64,000 bases of DNA from the NCBI RefSeq assembly GCF_900103635.1, contig NZ_FMXK01000005.1, positions 124,001-188,000 on the forward strand. The letters run 5' to 3'. The notes under the pieces were generated by a model. That model was given only the letters and a program-made list of their open reading frames with translations, was not told where the DNA came from and ran no database searches. Both the position numbers and the translations under genes were made by a program. The stretch is from Butyrivibrio sp. INlla18. Its GTDB lineage: Bacteria > Bacillota > Clostridia > Lachnospirales > Lachnospiraceae. Below, piece by piece: positions 32,883 through 42,559 of the stretch (positions within the stretch are counted from its first letter, which is position 1; each line of letters opens with the position of its first letter).

Positions 32883-33608
32883 CTACTTTTTCTTGGCTTT
32901 CTTGTTTTTCTTTTTGTCCTGCTCATCAACTGAGAGTGGAACAAGTGCAAGTGTGCTAAGTCCCAGATATCTCTCAACATCGTCGTTGCTCTTAATGGTG
33001 TCATCAAGAAGGTATCCAAGTACTACAAAAAATGCTACGATCACAGCCCCAACAAATCCTGAAAGGATAGTCCATCTCATGACACTAGGACTTGCCTTCT
33101 CAGTAGGAACATTAGCTGTCTCTGCAATATTGATAGCATCGATATCCATAACGTTAGTAATATGCTCACTGGCCACTTCCCTGATGCAGTTTGCTATCTT
33201 CATGGCCATTAAAGGATCTTCATCCTTGACTGTAATAGCAACGATACGTGTATCTGATGGTGTATCAACTCTAAGAACTGATGCCAGCTGCTTGTACTCC
33301 ATATCTATGAGGTTAAGTCTCTGAATAACTTCCTCAAGAACGTATCTGCTCTTTATAAGTTCTGCATAATCCTGTGTGAGCTGAGTGGAGATCTGCACAT
33401 CTGAATATGTGACTGTCTGGTTCTCCTCTTTGTTCAGGATATAAATCTTGGTCGTAGATTCATATGTAGGGTGCATTACAAACTTGCTGACAAAAAGACC
33501 TGAAAGCGCAAAGAAAAGTCCTGCACTGATGATCAGAAAAGCTCTTCCCAGCAATATGGAAAATAGTTCCCCCAGATTGATTTCTATGATGTCGTCTTTT
33601 CTATCCAC
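32883..33608 (-). CDS. CpsC/Wzz-type polysaccharide co-polymerase
   Basis: This 241-residue protein has two membrane helices (about 17-43 and 181-203) enclosing an extracellular domain. This is the layout of the chain-length regulator that activates BY-kinases in Gram-positive bacteria. EINLGELFSILLGRAFLIISAG and the pre-helix-2 NVPTEKASPSVMRW (proline-rich motif) are typical. The C-terminus is a short basic cytoplasmic tail (KKNKKAKKK) that would contact the kinase. The start is a GTG with GGGAGA upstream. Confidence 0.88.
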   Translation of the reverse strand: MDRKDDIIEINLGELFSILLGRAFLIISAGLFFALSGLFVSKFVMHPTYESTTKIYILNKEENQTVTYSDVQISTQLTQDYAELIKSRYVLEEVIQRLNLIDMEYKQLASVLRVDTPSDTRIVAITVKDEDPLMAMKIANCIREVASEHITNVMDIDAINIAETANVPTEKASPSVMRWTILSGFVGAVIVAFFVVLGYLLDDTIKSNDDVERYLGLSTLALVPLSVDEQDKKKNKKAKKK

Positions 33609-33636
33609 ACATTTCTCCCTTATCTGGTGACTAACG

Positions 33637-34362
33637 TCACAGAGTTTCGTTATTTAAAACTGCGACAGGATTATCGTAAAAGATTCTTTTACCGTATGCT
33701 TCCCCATATTTCCTGTCTACATAACTGCGGCACTCAAGTAGCTCTGGTGCTCTTGTCTTGGTATCATGAGCATCTGTGGCTACAAAGTGAACCAGCCTGT
33801 TTTTCAAAAGTTTTTTGACAAATAATTTAATACCAAAGCCATACTTGCCCATAATGCTGGATGCGTTCACTTGAATGAGGCATCCCATGTTCACAAGCTC
33901 TTCTACGTAAGAAGGATGAGATACTATATCGCTATAACGCTCTACATGGGCAATTATAGGTATAAAGCCCGCTGCCTGTACCTGATATATTGCATTGTGT
34001 ATAGCTTTGTAAGGATTGGTAGGATGAAACTCTACTAAAACATAATCAGAACCTGCCAAGGTACATATCTTGCCCTGTTCAAGCTCTGTCTGCGTCTCAT
34101 CACTATAGTATATTTCGTTTCCTGAGTAAAGCTTTACTTTGATCCCCAGTTCATCTGCCTGCTGTTGCAGTTTATCTTTATATACTTCATTGTGTTGTGG
34201 GCTGACATTGTGATGCATCGGTTTGTGATGTGGTGTTAGAATAATATGAGTGATGCCATTTTTTTCGGCTATCTTAAGCATCTTGAGACTAGTTTCCACA
34301 TCTCTTGATCCGTCGTCTACGCCAGGCATAATATGACAATGTATATCTATCGATTCCAGCAT
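33637..34362 (-). CDS. CpsB/YwqE-type PHP tyrosine-protein phosphatase
   Basis: This 241-residue metal-dependent phosphatase of the PHP family dephosphorylates the BY-kinase tail. It starts MLESIDIHCHIMPGVDDGS (HxH metal ligands), then HIILTPHHKP, YSGNEIYYSDE, IIAHVERY and FVATDAHDTKTRAPEL. The ATG at 34362 has GGAAGG in front; a longer frame with 22 extra residues has no ribosome site. It is the first gene of the operon, about 95 nt downstream of a clear promoter. Confidence 0.9.
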   Translation of the reverse strand: MLESIDIHCHIMPGVDDGSRDVETSLKMLKIAEKNGITHIILTPHHKPMHHNVSPQHNEVYKDKLQQQADELGIKVKLYSGNEIYYSDETQTELEQGKICTLAGSDYVLVEFHPTNPYKAIHNAIYQVQAAGFIPIIAHVERYSDIVSHPSYVEELVNMGCLIQVNASSIMGKYGFGIKLFVKKLLKNRLVHFVATDAHDTKTRAPELLECRSYVDRKYGEAYGKRIFYDNPVAVLNNETL

Positions 34363-34454
34363 ATTTAACCTTCCAAAGTTTAGATGTATACTTACTTGTG
34401 TGTGCCGGTTTTTAATCGAGATCAACATACAAGATAATATAATTTAACACAATA

Positions 34455-34484
34455 ATTATACACCCACAAAATAGGCACTTTCAA
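34455..34484 (-). promoter_or_regulatory. Promoter of the exopolysaccharide operon
   Basis: On the minus strand TTGAAA (34479-34484) and TATAAT (34455-34460) are separated by 18 bp. The leader before cpsB is about 85 nt, with no obvious terminator. Confidence 0.6.
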
Positions 34485-34544
34485 CATAATGTGGTAATTT
34501 ATAAAACTTTTATCAAGATGTTGGGGCGCCCAAAGGAGACCAAA

Positions 34545-34727
34545 ATGTTACCTCAAGATCCAATCATGTTAATGAGCTACTTAAACACCAAACTTCGCGA
34601 CAATTATAGTTCTTTACAGGCTTTCGCTGATGACAACGACCTTTCATCAGAGGAACTCTTAGCCATAACAAAAAAACTGGAAGCAGCCGGCTTCACATAC
34701 AATGCCGACCGCAACCAGTTTATTTGA
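34545..34727 (+). CDS. DUF4250 small protein
   Basis: This 60-residue protein starts MLPQDPIMLMSYLNTKLRDN and continues with SLQAFADDNDLSSEEL and KKLEAAGFTYN, the whole length of the DUF4250 family common in Clostridia. It resembles a small helical, possibly winged-helix-like fold. The function is unknown. AAAGGAG lies 6 nt before the ATG; an in-frame ATG at 34491 lacks a ribosome site. It ends 7 bp before the converging clpB. Confidence 0.85.
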   Translation: MLPQDPIMLMSYLNTKLRDNYSSLQAFADDNDLSSEELLAITKKLEAAGFTYNADRNQFI

Positions 34728-34734
34728 TAATTTT

Positions 34735-37323
34735 TTATACAGCTTTAGCTTTTAATTCTCCATCTACTACATCAAACTCAATTGTTCCGTGAGGTTTGAC
34801 TTGATCCTCGAGGATGAGTTTGGCGGAGAGGGTTTCTACGTTCTTTTGGATGAAACGCTTGAGTGGACGTGCGCCGTAGATTGGGTCGTAGGCGTTGTCT
34901 ACTACGAAGTTCTTGGCTGCGTCTGTGAGAGTGATGGAGATTTCTCTGTCTGCGAGACGCTTGTTAAGGTCTGAGACTACGAGGTCTATGATGCCGCCAA
35001 TGTTGTCCTTTGTAAGAGGCTTGAACATTATGGTTTCATCTAGTCTGTTAAGGAACTCAGGTCTAAAGTGAGCTCTTAAGTCATCCATAACTTCTTTTTC
35101 TGCAGCAGGGTCAATGCTTCCATCTTCCTTTATGCCATCAAGAAGGTACTGTGCACCAATGTTTGATGTCATGATGAGGATAGTATTCTTGAAATCCACT
35201 GTTCTACCCTGGGAATCTGTGATACGTCCATCATCTAGAACCTGCAATAATACGTTGAATACATCTGGGTGAGCTTTCTCAACTTCATCAAAAAGAACTA
35301 CCGCATAAGGTTTTCTTCTGACAGCTTCTGTAAGCTGACCACCTTCATCATATCCCACATATCCTGGAGGCGCTCCAATAAGTCTGGATACGCTATACTT
35401 CTCCATATATTCACTCATATCGATGCGGACCATATTGTTCTCATCGTCAAAAAGTGCCTGAGCAAGGCTCTTAGCAAGCTCTGTCTTACCAACACCAGTT
35501 GGTCCAAGGAAAAGGAATGAACCGATAGGCTTGGTAGGATCCTTTATTCCAGCCTTGGATCTCATGATAGCCTCTGAAACAAGGGTTACAGCATCATCCT
35601 GACCAATAACTCTCTGATGAAGCTCATCTCCAAGATGAAGAGTCTTGTTTCTCTCGCTCTCAGTTAACTTGCTGACTGGGATACCTGTCCATCTGCTAAT
35701 GATACCTGCAATCTCATCCTCTGAAACTCTCTCATGTACAAGAGCTCCATCTGACTCTTTTTCACGGGCAGCTTCTTCAGCCTCTTCAAGCTCTTTTTTA
35801 AGAGCAGGGAGCTTACCATACTGAAGCTCACCAGCCTTCTCATAATCGCCATTTCTCTGAGCTATAGCAATCTCTGAGTTGATGGTATCTATCTGCTCAC
35901 GCATAGCTGCAAGCTTGTCCACAGCTTCTTTTTCATTGGCCCACTGAGCCTTCCTGGTATTGAAGTCTTCACTAAGCTCTGCAAGTTCCTTCTGAAGGTT
36001 AGAAAGTCTCTCCTTACTAAGTGAGTCATCTTCCTTCTTGAGAGCTGCCTCCTCGATCTGCATCTGCATGATCTTACGGTTCATCTCATCAAGCTCAGCT
36101 GGCATAGAATCCATCTCTGTCTTGATAAGAGCACAGGCCTCATCCACAAGGTCGATAGCCTTATCTGGAAGGAATCTATCTGAAATGTACCTGTTAGAAA
36201 GAACTGCAGCACTCACAAGAGCACTGTCCATGATCTTAACGCCATGGAATACTTCATATCTTTCTTTTAATCCACGAAGAATACTGATGGTATCCTCAAC
36301 TGTTGGTTCCTCGACCATAACTGGCTGGAAACGTCTCTCAAGAGCTGCATCCTTCTCAATATACTGTCTGTATTCATTGAGAGTTGTAGCACCGATACAG
36401 TGGAGCTCGCCTCTTGCAAGCATAGGCTTTAACATATTGCCAGCGTCCATGGCGCCATCAGTCTTGCCTGCGCCAACGATCAAGTGAAGCTCATCTATGA
36501 AAAGAATGATCTCTCCATCAGATTCCTTGACGTCCTCAAGAACTGCCTTGAGTCTCTCTTCAAATTCGCCTCTATACTTGGCACCAGCAACAAGCGCGCC
36601 CATATCAAGAGAAAAGATCTTCTCATCCTTTAAAGCTGTTGGAACGTCGCCGCTAGCTATTCTCTGGGCAAGAGCCTCTACTACTGCAGTCTTACCAACA
36701 CCAGGCTCACCGATGAGAACCGGATTATTCTTGCTCTTTCTGGAAAGGATCCTGATAACATTTCTGATCTCAGTATCTCTGCCGATCACAGGATCAAGCT
36801 TCTGCTTCCTAGCCTTCTCAACCAGCTCTGTTCCGTACTTATTGAGAGTATCGTAGGTTGCCTCAGGATTATCAGTAGTAACATTTCTGTTACCTCTGAC
36901 CTCTGCCAGAACCTGAAGGAATCTGTTCCTGTCTATACCAAACTCCTTGAAGATCTCCTTGACCTCTCTATTAGGTCTCTTCATAACTGCAAGGAAAAGG
37001 CACTCAACTGGAACATAGGAATCTCCAAGAGCCTTGGCCTCATCTTCAGCTGATAAAAGAGCTCTGTTAAGATCAGCCCCAATATATGGCTGTCCTCCCT
37101 GAACCTTAGTCCTCTTCTCTATTGCGTCAATGATCCTGTTAAGGAAAGTCTCACTGTTAATACCCATCTTCTCAATGAGCTTGGCAATAAGACTATCCTC
37201 GATGGTCATAAGAGAATAAAGGAGATGTTCCTGTTCAATCTCCTGATTGCCATATTCCATAGCAACTTTCTCACAGCCGTTGACTGCCTCTATGGACTTC
37301 TGTGTGAATTTCTGTATATTCAT
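34735..37323 (-). CDS. clpB: ClpB protein disaggregase
   Basis: This 862-residue AAA+ chaperone dissolves protein aggregates with DnaK. Domains in order: Clp-N repeats (about 1-150), the first ATPase with [14 protein letters not shown] (about 200), a coiled-coil middle domain (about 400-520), and the second ATPase with [14 protein letters not shown] (about 605). The final segments include [20 protein letters not shown] and [10 protein letters not shown]. It lacks a ClpP-docking IGF loop, as expected for ClpB. The start has AGGGAGGTG upstream; 15 further in-frame residues are not supported. A strong promoter and long dyad lie at 37364-37425. Confidence 0.95.
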   Translation of the reverse strand: MNIQKFTQKSIEAVNGCEKVAMEYGNQEIEQEHLLYSLMTIEDSLIAKLIEKMGINSETFLNRIIDAIEKRTKVQGGQPYIGADLNRALLSAEDEAKALGDSYVPVECLFLAVMKRPNREVKEIFKEFGIDRNRFLQVLAEVRGNRNVTTDNPEATYDTLNKYGTELVEKARKQKLDPVIGRDTEIRNVIRILSRKSKNNPVLIGEPGVGKTAVVEALAQRIASGDVPTALKDEKIFSLDMGALVAGAKYRGEFEERLKAVLEDVKESDGEIILFIDELHLIVGAGKTDGAMDAGNMLKPMLARGELHCIGATTLNEYRQYIEKDAALERRFQPVMVEEPTVEDTISILRGLKERYEVFHGVKIMDSALVSAAVLSNRYISDRFLPDKAIDLVDEACALIKTEMDSMPAELDEMNRKIMQMQIEEAALKKEDDSLSKERLSNLQKELAELSEDFNTRKAQWANEKEAVDKLAAMREQIDTINSEIAIAQRNGDYEKAGELQYGKLPALKKELEEAEEAAREKESDGALVHERVSEDEIAGIISRWTGIPVSKLTESERNKTLHLGDELHQRVIGQDDAVTLVSEAIMRSKAGIKDPTKPIGSFLFLGPTGVGKTELAKSLAQALFDDENNMVRIDMSEYMEKYSVSRLIGAPPGYVGYDEGGQLTEAVRRKPYAVVLFDEVEKAHPDVFNVLLQVLDDGRITDSQGRTVDFKNTILIMTSNIGAQYLLDGIKEDGSIDPAAEKEVMDDLRAHFRPEFLNRLDETIMFKPLTKDNIGGIIDLVVSDLNKRLADREISITLTDAAKNFVVDNAYDPIYGARPLKRFIQKNVETLSAKLILEDQVKPHGTIEFDVVDGELKAKAV

Positions 37324-37363
37324 AGGCACCTCCCTTCTAACTTCTAAGCGCCCCACATAAAAA

Positions 37364-37425
37364 GACATTATGTCTTTGTGTTTGTTGTTCTATTACAACT
37401 ATAACACACAAAAACATAATGTCAA
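37364..37425 (-). promoter_or_regulatory. clpB promoter embedded in a 60-bp inverted repeat
   Basis: On the minus strand TTGACA (37420-37425) and TATAGT (37398-37403) are 16 bp apart. The arms GACATTATGT (37364-37373) and ACATAATGTC (37414-37423) are perfect inverse copies, with further pairing of TTGTGTTT against ACACACAA inside. One arm overlaps the -35 box and the other lies just after the transcription start. It is neither a CIRCE element nor a recognisable CtsR box. Confidence 0.7.
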
Positions 37426-37427
37426 CA

Positions 37428-38576
37428 TTAAAATTCGATTCCAAGTCTTCCCTGTATTCCCGCATCAAAAGGATGTTTTCCCTTTTCCATCCTGGTGATA
37501 TAATCCGCATGATCCACAAAGAAATCATCCGCATTTCTTCCAGTTAAGACTATCTCCATGTTCTCCGGCTTATTTGCTATCAGATCTTTAAGTCTTGCCT
37601 TATCAATTATTCCAAAGTTCCACGGATAGGTCACTTCATCAAGCACCAGAACGTCGCACTCTCCAGCCTTGACCTTATCTGTTATCTTATCCAGGATCTC
37701 ATTGTGAGCCTTTGTGAAAAGAGCTATACTCTCCTCGTCGTCTTTCTTAAACCAGCCCATATCCTCTTTTTTCCTGATAACAGTAATATTAGGCAGATTC
37801 TCAAAGGAGTTAAGCTCTGAAGTTTCTCTTCCCTTCATGAACTGCGAGAAGATAACTCTTTTACCAGCTCCTGCTGCCCTTACAGAAAGACCTATAGCTG
37901 CAGTTGTCTTGCCCTTGCCCTCGCCAGTATATAAGTGGATAAGTCCTTTTTCCTCATGGGCAGGCTTAGTTTCTAATTTAGCTTCATCAACAATTTTTCC
38001 CTTATACTCCTCCATTCTCATGCTACAATTCTTGGCATTACATTCAGCACACTTAGAATGGCTCTCCTGCTCCTTATCATAAAGCTTTGTAGTAAAAAGA
38101 ACGCTCTTTTTAGGCACAAGCACATAAGCTTCGTTATATCTTATCTTCTTTTGACCAAGCTTTTTCATGATGGCAGGAATATCTTCCAGCGGAAGTTCCT
38201 TGCTGCCAGCAAAGGTATATCCGCCAGTATATAGTCCCGTCATTTCATGAATCTTGGCATCAATCTGATCATAGGCCTTAGACAAAAGCTCAAGTCCAAG
38301 GCAGTCCACGATATAAGCTCCATGGATATCCTGCTGCCTTACAAGGACATTTTGGTATTCATCAAAAGCTCTTCCCAGGCTCGCTACCACAGTTGCTACC
38401 TTGCCCCCTTCTTTATCATCCTCAACTATGTAGTGAAAAATAGCATGAACTCTAGGATGAACTTTCCTATAGAGCCTTATGATCTCGTTTTTATCTTCTT
38501 CATTAAAATGATATCGCTTGATGAAATCAGAAAAGCAGTTTTCATCAAGCGATACATTAAGCGCTTCAAAAGTCAT
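37428..38576 (-). CDS. Corrinoid adenosyltransferase (CobO type) fused to a MetH-activation-like domain
   Basis: This is a 382-residue two-part protein. Residues about 210-382 are CobO/CobA-type ATP:co(I)rrinoid adenosyltransferase: LIHLYTGEGKGKTTAAIGLS, VIFSQFMKGRETSE, VLVLDEVTYPWNFGII, and ADYITRMEKGKHPFDAGIQGRLGIEF at the end. The N-terminal 200 residues (LGLELLSKAYDQI, KKIRYNEAYVLVPKKSV, then Cys176, Cys179 and Cys184 in CAECNAKNCSMR) resemble the activation domain of B12-dependent methionine synthase with its Cys cluster. Together this suggests reduction or handling of cob(II)alamin coupled to adenosylation, which is an inference. No other B12 gene is near. It starts directly at the DUF308 stop. 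Confidence 0.8.
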   Translation of the reverse strand: MTFEALNVSLDENCFSDFIKRYHFNEEDKNEIIRLYRKVHPRVHAIFHYIVEDDKEGGKVATVVASLGRAFDEYQNVLVRQQDIHGAYIVDCLGLELLSKAYDQIDAKIHEMTGLYTGGYTFAGSKELPLEDIPAIMKKLGQKKIRYNEAYVLVPKKSVLFTTKLYDKEQESHSKCAECNAKNCSMRMEEYKGKIVDEAKLETKPAHEEKGLIHLYTGEGKGKTTAAIGLSVRAAGAGKRVIFSQFMKGRETSELNSFENLPNITVIRKKEDMGWFKKDDEESIALFTKAHNEILDKITDKVKAGECDVLVLDEVTYPWNFGIIDKARLKDLIANKPENMEIVLTGRNADDFFVDHADYITRMEKGKHPFDAGIQGRLGIEF

Positions 38577-39182
38577 TTATTTCTTTCCTTCATCAACATC
38601 TTCTATGACCGCTTCAACATCGATAGGCTCAAGGTCTGCTTCAGCCTTTCTTGAGTACTTGCCTACTCTTGAAACTGTCCAAATATTGGATACTCCGTCA
38701 TAGACAAGAAAGATTCCTATGATCATAACTGCAAACTTCTTGAAGAACGCAGGATCAACAATAAGGAATACTCCCATTCCAATAGTTATGATAGCAAGAA
38801 CAAGTGAAAGCCACCAAAGTGGATACTTGTAGCTTACAAGTGAAAATGTCTGTGACAGATTGACCATTCCTGTTATCAGGATAAAGAGTCCGAATATCTT
38901 AGGAATAAAATCCGTAAAATCGTTAGGGTTAAAGAATATCCAGGTTCCAACGCCCACAATGATGATTCCAATAAGGAATCCGCTGGAGTGTATAAAAGTT
39001 TTTTCTTTGCGAACAAAGTAGCTGACAACCATCACTACTCCTGCAAGGAATAACAAGATAGCCAGTGCTCTAGCCATTATGACAAGGCTTGCCTTTGGCC
39101 AAAAGATAAGCACGAAGCCTATAGTGATCATGATAAGAGCTTCAAAAACGTGGTTAAGTTTTAATTTCTTAAGCTTTTCCAT
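38577..39182 (-). CDS. DUF308 (HdeD-like) membrane protein
   Basis: This 201-residue protein has six hydrophobic segments in pairs, including IGFVLIFWPKASLVIMARALAI and GVGTWIFFNPNDF, the repeating pattern of DUF308/HdeD. It ends in a short acidic cytoplasmic tail. HdeD in E. coli is linked to acid resistance, but the role here is unknown. GGAGGTGGGGAG precedes the ATG. Its stop touches the start of the adenosyltransferase fusion gene, so the two are coupled. Confidence 0.8.
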   Translation of the reverse strand: MEKLKKLKLNHVFEALIMITIGFVLIFWPKASLVIMARALAILLFLAGVVMVVSYFVRKEKTFIHSSGFLIGIIIVGVGTWIFFNPNDFTDFIPKIFGLFILITGMVNLSQTFSLVSYKYPLWWLSLVLAIITIGMGVFLIVDPAFFKKFAVMIIGIFLVYDGVSNIWTVSRVGKYSRKAEADLEPIDVEAVIEDVDEGKK

Positions 39183-39235
39183 CTCCCCACCTCCAACAAT
39201 ATAAATATATTATAGTCCTTTTAAGACACTATTGA

Positions 39236-39967
39236 TCAAATTCCGCTCAAATCTTTTACAATTTCTCCCGCAATCAAAAGACCTGCCACAGCCGGTACAA
39301 ATGCGGTACTTCCTGGTGCAATTTTTTTGCCAGTAGGCTTAGCATCTTTTTCAGAAGCGTTTGCAGTATCAGTCATAGGAGTGATCGGCTCCTCATCTGA
39401 GTAAACAACCTTTAAATGCTTCACATCTCTTTTCTTAAGTTCTCTTCGCATAACTCTTGCCAGTGGACAAATGCTGGTATCATAGACGTCTGCAACTCTA
39501 AATCTACTGCCATCTAGTTTATTGCCTGCTCCCATAGCACTTATGATAGGTACATTTTCTTTTTGGGCACGCATTATAAGCTCTATCTTGGCAGTTACTG
39601 TATCTACCGCATCCACAACGTAGTCATACTGAGAAAAATCAAATTCATCTGCGTTCTCAGGAAGGAAGAAGCAGTTATGTATCGTAACATCAACATCTGG
39701 GTTGATATCAAGCATGCGCTCCTTCATAACTTCCGTCTTGTATCTTCCAATTGTCTTCTGGGTGGCAATAATCTGACGATTCAAGTTACTAAGACAAACC
39801 GTATCATTATCAATTAAGTCAAATGCTCCAATTCCGCTTCGAACAAGGGCTTCGCAGACATATCCACCAACTCCGCCGATTCCAAAAACGGCTACCCTCT
39901 TTTTATGTAATTCTTCTACTTTGTCCTCACCGATCAAAAGTGCGGTTCTGGAAAACTGCTCTGACAT
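39236..39967 (-). CDS. tcdA: tRNA threonylcarbamoyladenosine dehydratase
   Basis: This 243-residue ThiF/E1-like enzyme cyclises t6A37 of tRNA to ct6A using ATP. It starts MSEQFSRTALLIGEDKVEEL, followed by VAVFGIGGVGGYVCEALVRSG (nucleotide loop), DLIDNDTVCLSNLNRQI, DAVDTVTAKIELI and a C-terminal GSTAFVPAVAGLL, all typical of TcdA/CsdL. The ATG at 39967 has AAAGGTG; 25 extra upstream residues are not supported. It is divergent from engB. Confidence 0.9.
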   Translation of the reverse strand: MSEQFSRTALLIGEDKVEELHKKRVAVFGIGGVGGYVCEALVRSGIGAFDLIDNDTVCLSNLNRQIIATQKTIGRYKTEVMKERMLDINPDVDVTIHNCFFLPENADEFDFSQYDYVVDAVDTVTAKIELIMRAQKENVPIISAMGAGNKLDGSRFRVADVYDTSICPLARVMRRELKKRDVKHLKVVYSDEEPITPMTDTANASEKDAKPTGKKIAPGSTAFVPAVAGLLIAGEIVKDLSGI

Positions 39968-40118
39968 AATTACACCTTTCAAATACTTTGTTTTAACTGA
40001 AAAAAGCTTATCCTCATTTTTATACCATGTCAACCGGATCAAAAGCTTATTTTTGCCTAAAATATCATTATAGTGTAGAATCTAGAATTAGAAAAAGAAA
40101 GGAATGATCTAATCTATT

Positions 40119-40718
40119 ATGGTAATCAAGAATGTAAATTTAGAGACCGTTTGCGGTATTACCAGTACTCTTCCAGAAAATGTGCATCCAGAGTTTGCCT
40201 TTGCTGGAAAGAGTAACGTTGGTAAGAGCTCTCTTATAAATGGAATAATGAATAGAAAAAACTACGCAAGAACATCTCAGGAGCCTGGTAAGACTCAGAC
40301 CATCAACTATTACAACATAAATGATGAGTTCTATCTTGTAGACCTTCCTGGATATGGCTTTGCGAGAGTTCCTGAAAAGGTTAAGGCTCAGTGGGGCGAG
40401 ATGGTTGAAAGATATCTTCACTCATCCAAGCAGCTCCTTAGAGTATTTCTTTTGATCGACATCAGACACGAGCCATCAGCCAATGATGTTCAGATGTACA
40501 AGTGGATCGTACATCAGGGCTTCCAGCCAGTTATCATCGCAACCAAAGCTGACAAGATCAAAAAGAGCCAGCACGAGAAGCACCTTAATATGCTCCGTCA
40601 GGGACTTGGTCTTCCAGATGAAGTTAAGATCTTCCCTTATTCAGCTCTTTCAAAAGAAGGCCGCGATGAGATCTACGATTTCATGGATGAGCTTCTTGAA
40701 GCTAGTAACAATCAGTAA
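40119..40718 (+). CDS. engB: Ribosome biogenesis GTPase YsxC/EngB
   Basis: This 199-residue TrmE-Era-type GTPase is needed for 50S ribosome assembly. G1 FAGKSNVGKSSLINGI, G3 LVDLPGYGFARV, G4 IATKADKI and G5 YSALS are complete and in order. The length is usual. The ribosome site (AAAGGA) is somewhat far from the ATG at 40119, but the N-terminus VIKNVNLETVCGI fits the family. A terminator follows. Confidence 0.93.
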   Translation: MVIKNVNLETVCGITSTLPENVHPEFAFAGKSNVGKSSLINGIMNRKNYARTSQEPGKTQTINYYNINDEFYLVDLPGYGFARVPEKVKAQWGEMVERYLHSSKQLLRVFLLIDIRHEPSANDVQMYKWIVHQGFQPVIIATKADKIKKSQHEKHLNMLRQGLGLPDEVKIFPYSALSKEGRDEIYDFMDELLEASNNQ

Positions 40719-40721
40719 TTT

Positions 40722-40761
40722 AAAAGCTGCCATCAGTTAACCTGATGACAGCTTTTCTTTT
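40722..40761 (+). terminator. Terminator of engB
   Basis: AAAAGCTG-C-CATCAG pairs with CTGATG-A-CAGCTTTT around TTAAC, followed by CTTTTTG. It may also act for the converging ABC gene. Confidence 0.85.
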
Positions 40762-40777
40762 TGTAATATGTAATAGA

Positions 40778-42559
40778 TCAAGCAAACTGTGCCATATAAA
40801 GATCATAATAAGCGCCGTGCTTTGAAATAAGTTCATCGTGACTTCCGCTTTCCTGAATACCACCGTTATTTATGACAAATATGCGGTCTGCATTCTTGAT
40901 AGTAGAAAGTCTGTGAGCGATAACAAAGCTTGTTCTACCATTTATAAGTGTCTGAATTCCCTTCTGAACCAGCATCTCAGTATGTGTATCAATGCTACTT
41001 GTGGCCTCATCAAGGATCAGGATCTTTGGCATTGATATCATAGTCCTTGCAAAGGCAATGAGCTGCTTCTGACCAATAGAAAGACCTGCTCCCTGTCCCT
41101 TAAGCTCTGTATCATAGCCTTTTTCCATCTTCATGATAAAGTCATGGGCATTTACTGACTTAGCTGCTGCGATCATCTCTTCCTCAGTAGCATCAGGCTT
41201 GCCATACATGATGTTCTCTCTGACTGTACCATGGAAGATGAAGTTATCCTGAGTCATGACACCCATCTGTCTACGAAGGCTGTTGATGGTAACATCTGTA
41301 AGGTCATGACCATCGATCTTAATCTTGCCCTTCTGAATATCATAGAAGCGGCTGATAAGATTTACGATAGTGGTCTTACCTGCTCCAGTTGGTCCCACAA
41401 GAGCAATGGTCTCGCCAGGCTTTGCTGTAAAGCTAACATTATCAAGAACCTTCGTCTCTTCACTTGTTCCCTCATCATAAGTAAATCCAACGTTTTCAAA
41501 AGAAACCTCTCCCTTAATATCAGGAAGCTCCGTGGCATCTTCTTTATCTACGATCTCAGCCTCAGTATCAAGGAGGTCAAAGACTCTTTCTGCTGCTGAA
41601 AGATTAGTAACAAGCTGGTTGTAATATCCTGAAAGTCCCATGATTGGGCGCCAGAACATATTTGCATAGGTTGCAAAGGCAACTATGATACCAAGTGAGC
41701 TCTCGGTATAGCCAAGGAAATATATTGCAACCAGGTACATTACCATGCTGCTGATAGCCCAGCTCATATCAATTGCAGGTCCAAAGAGATCTGAATACTT
41801 GCAAGCCAGGATATAAGCATCTCTGTGCTCATTTGCCAAGTGTCTGAAAGTTGACTTAGTCTCGTTCTCAGCATGGAAACTCTGTACAACTGAGATTCCA
41901 GCTATATCTTCATGAACATAGGCGTTCATGTTTGATGACTTCTTTCTGGTATCCTCCCAGCTCTTATGAGTCTTTTCACGGATCCAGAAGATACAAGCTA
42001 TCATAACAGGCATGGAACACAAGGTTCCAAGGGCAAGCTTCCAATCCTTCACCAGCATGATGATCACAACACCCAAAACTGTCAGGAAGTTTGGGATGAG
42101 GTTTGTGATAGTATTCTTCATAACCTCTTTTAACGAGTTAACATCACCAATTATCCTAGCTAGGATCTTACCTGTTGGTCTATTGTCAAAAAATGTAAAT
42201 GACAAAGTCTGAATGTGTTCATACAGTTCCTGTCTGATGTCCAAAAGGATCTTGTTGGCCATCTTGTTCATGAGGAAAAGTCTAAGCTCAACTGTTGCCA
42301 CATAAATAAGGCTCAGGACCACGATCACAAGGATTATATTGACCAGTCCCTTTATATTTTTGTTTGCTACAAGTTCATCTATGGCATACTCGATAAGTAG
42401 CGGACTCTCAAGGTTTATTCCTACTCCTATCAAAAGAGATATGAGTACCGGAATGATCTCTTTCATATGGGGCTTTAGATACCCCATCATCCTTGAGATG
42501 ACCTTCTTATAGTCCGTATGCCGCATGTTCTCATCTTCGCGAAATGAGTTTGCTGCCAT
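40778..42559 (-). CDS. BmrD-like half of a heterodimeric multidrug ABC exporter
   Basis: This 593-residue exporter has six membrane helices and an ATPase domain with Walker A VGPTGAGKTTIVNLI, Walker B ILILDEATSSIDT and FVIAHRLST. Its signature reads LSIGQKQ rather than LSGGQ. In heterodimeric exporters one of the two ATP sites is degenerate, and this altered signature would face the Asp-substituted Walker B of the partner. The ATG overlaps the partner stop (TAATG), so the two are translated together. It resembles BmrD (YheH) of Bacillus. Likely substrates are drugs or toxic amphiphiles. Confidence 0.88.
   Translation of the reverse strand: MAANSFREDENMRHTDYKKVISRMMGYLKPHMKEIIPVLISLLIGVGINLESPLLIEYAIDELVANKNIKGLVNIILVIVVLSLIYVATVELRLFLMNKMANKILLDIRQELYEHIQTLSFTFFDNRPTGKILARIIGDVNSLKEVMKNTITNLIPNFLTVLGVVIIMLVKDWKLALGTLCSMPVMIACIFWIREKTHKSWEDTRKKSSNMNAYVHEDIAGISVVQSFHAENETKSTFRHLANEHRDAYILACKYSDLFGPAIDMSWAISSMVMYLVAIYFLGYTESSLGIIVAFATYANMFWRPIMGLSGYYNQLVTNLSAAERVFDLLDTEAEIVDKEDATELPDIKGEVSFENVGFTYDEGTSEETKVLDNVSFTAKPGETIALVGPTGAGKTTIVNLISRFYDIQKGKIKIDGHDLTDVTINSLRRQMGVMTQDNFIFHGTVRENIMYGKPDATEEEMIAAAKSVNAHDFIMKMEKGYDTELKGQGAGLSIGQKQLIAFARTMISMPKILILDEATSSIDTHTEMLVQKGIQTLINGRTSFVIAHRLSTIKNADRIFVINNGGIQESGSHDELISKHGAYYDLYMAQFA

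Noticed and set aside
28255-34428. Complete capsule biosynthesis cluster
   Set aside because: Only control, priming and attachment genes are present, and a terminator and unrelated genes follow.
37364-37425. CIRCE element for HrcA at clpB
   Set aside because: The TTAGCACTC-N9-GAGTGCTAA sequence is not present; the arms read GACATTATGT and ACATAATGTC with a 40-bp gap.
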